This document shows positions 6,308 to 8,685 of a DNA stretch of 8,685 nt, one piece after another. The number at the start of each line of letters is the position of its first letter. Within the stretch, counting starts at the first letter, position 1. The position numbers and the translations under genes are program-made. The notes under the pieces are model-generated. The model was given only the letters and a program-made list of their open reading frames with translations, was not told the origin of the DNA and did not search any database. This stretch comes from an uncultured Oscillospiraceae bacterium (GTDB taxonomy: Bacteria > Bacillota > Clostridia > Oscillospirales > Oscillospiraceae), in assembly GCA_900751035.1 (NCBI GenBank), contig CAADSF010000165.1, positions 1-8,685 of the forward strand, given 5' to 3'.

Positions 6308-6412
6308 GTAGGGGCCGACGACTCTGTCGGCCCGTTGAGAAGTTTCGAATTCGCCCTAGATTCCCGTAAAAACGGTGCGTCCTGCCGGGTCGATGTGAGC
6401 ATCGACCCCTAC
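6308..6412. repeat. Composite palindromic repeat, unit 2 (MITE/BIME-like)
   Basis: A second tandem copy, 105 bp long and starting 124 bases after unit 1, again begins GTAGGGG and ends CCCCTAC. The hairpins are GGGCCGAC/GTCGGCCC (6312-6333, loop GACTCT) and GGGTCGATG/CATCGACCC (6387-6408, loop TGAG). The core shares GAATTCGCC and TAGATTCCC with unit 1. The stem arms vary between copies but keep their pairing, so structure is conserved more than sequence. Confidence 0.75.
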
Positions 6413-6464
6413 AACTGGCGCGGCGCATAAATGGTTGGTTGTTTGTGTAAAAGGGACGATGAAA

Positions 6465-6473
6465 CCTCCTTTC
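6465..6473 (-). promoter_or_regulatory. Orphan Shine-Dalgarno on the minus strand with no gene after it
   Basis: The minus strand reads GAAAGGAGG, an excellent match to the 16S anti-Shine-Dalgarno sequence, but no ATG, GTG or TTG follows within the usual 5-12 bases. The next bases, TTTCATCGTCCC, offer only an ATC. It is downstream of the candidate minus-strand promoter at 6504-6532 and just ahead of the repeat array. Confidence 0.4.
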
Positions 6474-6481
6474 GTTGTTGT

Positions 6482-6495
6482 ACTATCGCGATAGT
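6482..6495. promoter_or_regulatory. BlaI-type operator, perfect 14-bp dyad
   Basis: ACTATCGCGATAGT is a perfect palindrome. Its ACTA....TAGT outer bases match the general form of BlaI/MecI/CopY operators (for example the ACTACAnnTGTAGT type). It lies 103 bases before the blaI-like start codon and just downstream of the predicted start of the divergent minus-strand promoter. Confidence 0.6.
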
Positions 6496-6503
6496 CTATC
6501 TGT

Positions 6504-6532
6504 AAACTATCACAGTAGTCTGCGTTTGTCAA
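6504..6532 (-). promoter_or_regulatory. Candidate divergent promoter facing the repeat array
   Basis: The minus strand has a perfect TTGACA (6532-6527), a 17-base spacer and TAGTTT (6509-6504). It mirrors the blaI promoter: the two -35 boxes form the inverted repeat TGTCAAG/CTTGACA (6527-6544). An operator-like dyad overlaps its -10. No intact gene lies downstream on the minus strand before the lipoprotein start at 5936. Confidence 0.4.
6506..6519. promoter_or_regulatory. Second BlaI-type operator, imperfect dyad
   Basis: ACTATCACAGTAGT matches the perfect dyad upstream at 11 of 14 positions and keeps the ACTA....TAGT ends. It overlaps the -10 of the divergent minus-strand promoter, so repressor bound here would block that promoter. 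Confidence 0.5.
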
Positions 6533-6538
6533 GTCCTC

Positions 6539-6567
6539 TTGACAGATTTGGACGAATGTGATAGTCT
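6539..6567 (+). promoter_or_regulatory. Promoter of the blaI/M56-M23 operon with operator half-site in its -10
   Basis: A perfect TTGACA (6539-6544) is followed after 17 bases by TAGTCT (6562-6567), a weak -10. A half-operator TGATAGT (6559-6565) overlaps the -10, and together with the dyads upstream it suggests repression by the encoded BlaI-like protein through occlusion. The AGGAGG ribosome binding site at 6587-6592 precedes the start codon by 5 bases. Confidence 0.6.
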
Positions 6568-6597
6568 GGACGCAGAGAATGGTACAGGAGGCCCGCT

Positions 6598-6954
6598 ATG
6601 AAGCTGTTTGATTCGGAATGGAAGGTCATGGAGGTACTCTGGCAGGAAAATGACTGCACGGCGAAGGAAATTTCCCTGCGGCTGGCGGATTCCATCGGCT
6701 GGAACAAGAACACGACCTATACGGTGATCAAAAAATGCATCGACAAGGGTGCAATTGAGCGACGCGAGCCGAATTTTGTCTGCCATGCGACGATCACCAA
6801 GCGGCAGGCGCAGAAGGAGGAGGCCGATTCGCTGGTCGACAAGGTCTTCGGCGGCTCGGCGGAGCTGCTGTTCGCGTCGATTTTATCTGACCGCTCGCTT
6901 TCCAGAGACGAGCTGGCGCGGCTGCGTGCGCTGGTGGAGGCGCAGGAGGAATGA
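6598..6954 (+). CDS. BlaI/MecI/CopY-family transcriptional repressor
   Basis: This 118-residue DNA-binding protein has the BlaI architecture: a winged helix (about 1-70, with FDSEWKVMEVLW at 4-15, TAKEISLRLA at 21-30, and NKNTTYTVIKKCIDKGAI at 36-53) and a short C-terminal dimerisation region (about 75-118, with LSRDELARLRALV at 101-113). In the classical system BlaI represses its own operon and is cleaved in the C-terminal region once its membrane partner BlaR1 senses a beta-lactam. Here the partner gene overlaps by 4 bp (ATGA), so the two are translationally coupled. The start is supported by AGGAGG five bases upstream. The operators seen upstream fit autoregulation. No beta-lactamase gene is adjacent, so the regulon is unknown. 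Confidence 0.9.
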   Translation: MKLFDSEWKVMEVLWQENDCTAKEISLRLADSIGWNKNTTYTVIKKCIDKGAIERREPNFVCHATITKRQAQKEEADSLVDKVFGGSAELLFASILSDRSLSRDELARLRALVEAQEE

Positions 6955-8429
6955 AGGGCGTGCAGGCGGCAGTCCTTGGCGGAAGCGCGTTGGTTCTCCT
7001 GATCCTCGCGCTGCGGCTGACGCTGAAAAATTATCTGCCCCGAAGGCTTCTTCCGGCGCTCTGGTGCATCGCGGCCATTCGGTTTCTGCTGCCGGTTGAA
7101 ATTCCGACGCGGCTGAGCGTCTGGAACCTGCTGCGCAGCACGGCGGAGGCGCAGACCGCGCCCAGTGCGGCGGCGCTGCTCCCCTTCCCGCAGCTTTCTG
7201 CGGCGCAGGCTGCGCCCGCCGCCGGGACGGGGACGGACTGGCGGCTGCTGCTCTGGATTGGGACCGCGGCGCTGCTTGCCGCGTATTTTGCGGTCGGCTA
7301 TGTCTGTATGCTGCGGCGCTTTCATGCGCGGCGCATTCCGCCGCAGCCGTCTGTCGATGCGCTGCTGGCTCGGTTCCGCTTTGCGCGTGACCCGAAGATC
7401 TGCGTGACCGAAAGCCGCCGCGCCCCGCTGACGTTTGGCGTTTTCCGCCCGACGGTACTGCTGCCGGACGATCTGCGGGCCGGTCAGGCGCAGTTTCAGC
7501 TCGTTCTGGCGCATGAGCTGGCGCATATCCGCCGCCGGGACTGTCTGCGCAAGCTGCTGCTGACTGCCTGTTTGTGCCTGTACTGGTGGAACCCGCTGGT
7601 GTGGGGCATGGTGCGCTTTGCGAACCGCGATATGGAGCTGGCCTGCGACGAGGCCGTTCTGCGTACACTCGGCTTGGCCTGTAAAAAATCCTACGCGCTG
7701 GCGCTTCTTGACATGGCGCAGCGGCAGACAAAGCCGTCACCCCTTTGCAGCGGCTTTGCAAAAAGCAGCGCGGAGGAGCGTGTCCGCGCGATTCTGCGCT
7801 TCCGCAGGCTTCCCGTCTGGACGGGCGCACTGACCGCCGTGCTGTTCCTGCTTGCCGCAGGCGTTCTCGCAACGCAGGCGCAGACTGCCGCACGCGTCCC
7901 GGAAGCGCCTGTTGTCATGCAGGCGCAGCCCGAAACGCCCGCTGCACCGGCCGCGCAGCCGGTCATTCACATTGAGCCGATCAGAAATCCGGCCCCCGCC
8001 GTGCAAGAACCGGAGAAAAAAGCGCCCGCCTACGTCTGGCCGTTAGAGGATGCGGACGCAGCCGTGATGAATGCGTACGGCTGGACAGCCCATCCGCTGA
8101 CGCAGAAGGCGGTGTTTCATAACGGCGTTGATCTCGAAGCCGAGGCCGGGCAGAATGTTCTGGCCGTCGCGGCCGGAACGGTGCTGGATTGCAGCTACAG
8201 CGAAGCCTACGGCTATCATGTGACGCTGGAGCATGAAAACGGCGTGCAGACGATGTACGCACACCTGCGCGCATTCTATGTCGAATCCGGGGACGCGGTC
8301 ACGCAGGGGCAGGTCATCGCCGCCGTCGGCGCGACCGGCTGGGCCACCGGCCCGCACCTGCACCTGAGCGTCTTCCGCAACGGCGAAGCCGTCGACCCGC
8401 TCGACGCGCTGGCATCCACGGCGGAGTGA
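6951..8429 (+). CDS. M56 (BlaR1-type) membrane metalloprotease fused to M23 peptidoglycan peptidase domain
   Basis: The 492-residue protein combines two zinc-peptidase modules. The N-terminal BlaR1-like part has membrane helices near 5-23, 33-50, 97-121 and 202-221, the zinc motif HELAH (188-192) and a downstream ELACDE (229-234), which should form the cytoplasmic gluzincin site. A helix at about 289-308 leads outside, through an Ala/Pro linker (about 309-360), to a LytM/M23 domain with HNGVD (390-394), YAH (His438) and HLH (469-471), so all expected zinc and catalytic residues are present. BlaR1 and MecR1 carry a penicillin-binding sensor here instead. By analogy, engagement of cell wall by the outer domain could switch on the inner protease, which would then inactivate the BlaI-like repressor encoded just upstream. 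That signalling model is inference. The domain could also act as a real endopeptidase. An Arg-Arg (285-286) before the last helix resembles the region where BlaR1 self-cleaves. The start overlaps the repressor stop (ATGA), with GGAGG repeats upstream. Confidence 0.9.
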   Translation: MKGVQAAVLGGSALVLLILALRLTLKNYLPRRLLPALWCIAAIRFLLPVEIPTRLSVWNLLRSTAEAQTAPSAAALLPFPQLSAAQAAPAAGTGTDWRLLLWIGTAALLAAYFAVGYVCMLRRFHARRIPPQPSVDALLARFRFARDPKICVTESRRAPLTFGVFRPTVLLPDDLRAGQAQFQLVLAHELAHIRRRDCLRKLLLTACLCLYWWNPLVWGMVRFANRDMELACDEAVLRTLGLACKKSYALALLDMAQRQTKPSPLCSGFAKSSAEERVRAILRFRRLPVWTGALTAVLFLLAAGVLATQAQTAARVPEAPVVMQAQPETPAAPAAQPVIHIEPIRNPAPAVQEPEKKAPAYVWPLEDADAAVMNAYGWTAHPLTQKAVFHNGVDLEAEAGQNVLAVAAGTVLDCSYSEAYGYHVTLEHENGVQTMYAHLRAFYVESGDAVTQGQVIAAVGATGWATGPHLHLSVFRNGEAVDPLDALASTAE

Positions 8430-8463
8430 GCACTGCACGCAAAAGCAAACCGTTTGGACAAGA

Positions 8464-8506
8464 AAAAGCTGGAATGCACAAGGTATCTGTGCATTCCAGC
8501 TTTTTT
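8464..8506. terminator. Strong bidirectional Rho-independent terminator
   Basis: A perfect 17-bp stem (8464-8480 with 8488-8504) with a 7-base loop has AAAAG at its 5' base and TTTTTT (8501-8506) at its 3' end, so a T-run follows it on either strand. It ends the plus-strand BlaI/M56-M23 operon and can also stop the convergent minus-strand gene that ends at 8516. Confidence 0.9.
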
Positions 8507-8515
8507 ATTCGGACT

Positions 8516-8611
8516 TTAATACAGTTTTGCACCCGCGGGGATGTGCGGGTCGAGCATCAGGAGGCGGAGCTTTTCTTCGCCTTCCTCGTGGTGGACGGCG
8601 GAGATCAACAT
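8516..8611 (-). CDS. C-terminal fragment of an unidentified minus-strand gene
   Basis: A high-GC minus-strand frame reads LISAVHHEEGEEKLRLLMLD... and ends PAGAKLY before a TAA at 8518-8516, followed directly by the bidirectional terminator. The 31 residues look like the end of a normal protein: charged, mostly helical, with no low complexity. An ATG occurs at 8611 but has no Shine-Dalgarno, so this is more likely the tail of a longer gene whose upstream part is lost at the compositional break near 8611. I do not recognise the family. Confidence 0.5.
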   Translation of the reverse strand: MLISAVHHEEGEEKLRLLMLDPHIPAGAKLY

Positions 8612-8685
8612 ATAAGAATACTTACTTCTGTGACAGTGGTCTGTCCAACGGAACGAAGTATTACTATAAGTTCTTCCCCTATACA
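8608..8685 (+). CDS. Partial fibronectin-III-like coding fragment running off the window
   Basis: The last 26 codons on the plus strand read TYKNTYF...DSGLSNGTKYYYKFFPYT. The pattern D-x-G-L-x-N-G-x-x-Y-Y-Y followed by FPY is what I associate with the F-strand region of Fn3-like domains in phage tail or receptor-binding and secreted surface proteins. No start or complete domain is visible; the true left boundary probably coincides with the break near 8611. Base composition is about 37% GC by my count, far below the rest of the window. Confidence 0.4.

Noticed and set aside
6099..6412. CRISPR-like array
   Set aside because: There are only two full units, they are palindromic at both ends, the cores are similar rather than unique spacers, and no cas gene is present.
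6075..6428. Minus-strand frames of 104 and 117 codons across the repeat array
   Set aside because: They encode the palindromic repeats in two frames at once. The ATGs are not correctly spaced from the GAAAGGAGG at 6473-6465, and the peptides have no recognisable domain.
6717..7893. Long minus-strand open frames across the BlaI/M56-M23 operon
   Set aside because: They are low-complexity Arg/Pro/Ala/Gln shadows of the plus-strand genes, which have clear catalytic motifs.
6951..8429. Classical beta-lactam sensor BlaR1/MecR1
   Set aside because: The C-terminal domain has M23 zinc motifs (HNGVD, HLH) and no SxxK/SxN/KTG penicillin-binding motifs, and no beta-lactamase is nearby.

Overview
The window looks like chromosomal DNA of a GC-rich, endospore-forming, gut-type Clostridia, most likely Oscillospiraceae or a close relative. 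This rests on an intact sigma-K gene with a pro-sequence, strong AGGAGG ribosome binding sites, a MerR-RDD protein, a propeller/solute-binding lipoprotein, a BlaI plus M56/M23 pair, and GTAGGGG-type palindromic intergenic repeats. The family-level placement comes from remembered gene and repeat style, not from a database search.

Layout. Positions 1-81 hold three consecutive hairpins of an intergenic repeat. Two minus-strand genes follow: a MerR HTH/RDD membrane protein (82-1185), apparently with an internal in-frame deletion, and upstream of it a secreted CnaB/pilin-like surface protein (1232-2134) with a degenerate sorting signal. A divergent intergenic region separates the latter from sigK (2238-2936, plus). 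After sigK come a DUF2284-type cysteine-rich protein with its own near-consensus sigma-A promoter (3015-3503), a 29-residue small ORF (3626-3715) and a terminator. A large minus-strand lipoprotein (3744-5936) converges on that terminator. It joins an N-terminal propeller-like region to an ABC-type solute-binding domain, with no permease genes beside it.

The 660-base gap at 5937-6597 holds a MITE/BIME-like array: one degenerate hairpin and two tandem copies of a unit of about 105 bp with hairpin-forming inverted ends. Next is a compact regulatory region with ACTAT-type operator dyads and two near-symmetrical, divergent promoters. The plus-strand promoter drives a BlaI/MecI-type repressor (6598-6954) and, overlapping it by 4 bp, an M56 membrane metalloprotease whose sensor module is an M23 (LytM) peptidoglycan-peptidase domain in place of BlaR1's penicillin-binding domain (6951-8429). 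A strong terminator with T-runs on both strands ends this operon. The minus-strand promoter leads to an excellent Shine-Dalgarno but no gene, only the repeat array.

The right edge is odd. The 3' end of an unidentified minus-strand gene (to about 8611) runs abruptly into about 75 bases of AT-rich DNA that read on the plus strand as a fibronectin-III-like fragment. This suggests a recombination or mobile-element boundary, or an assembly chimera.

The best candidates for something unusual are the BlaI/M56-M23 unit with its symmetric divergent promoter and orphan left arm, the composite repeat array, the internally deleted MerR-RDD protein, and the right-edge junction.
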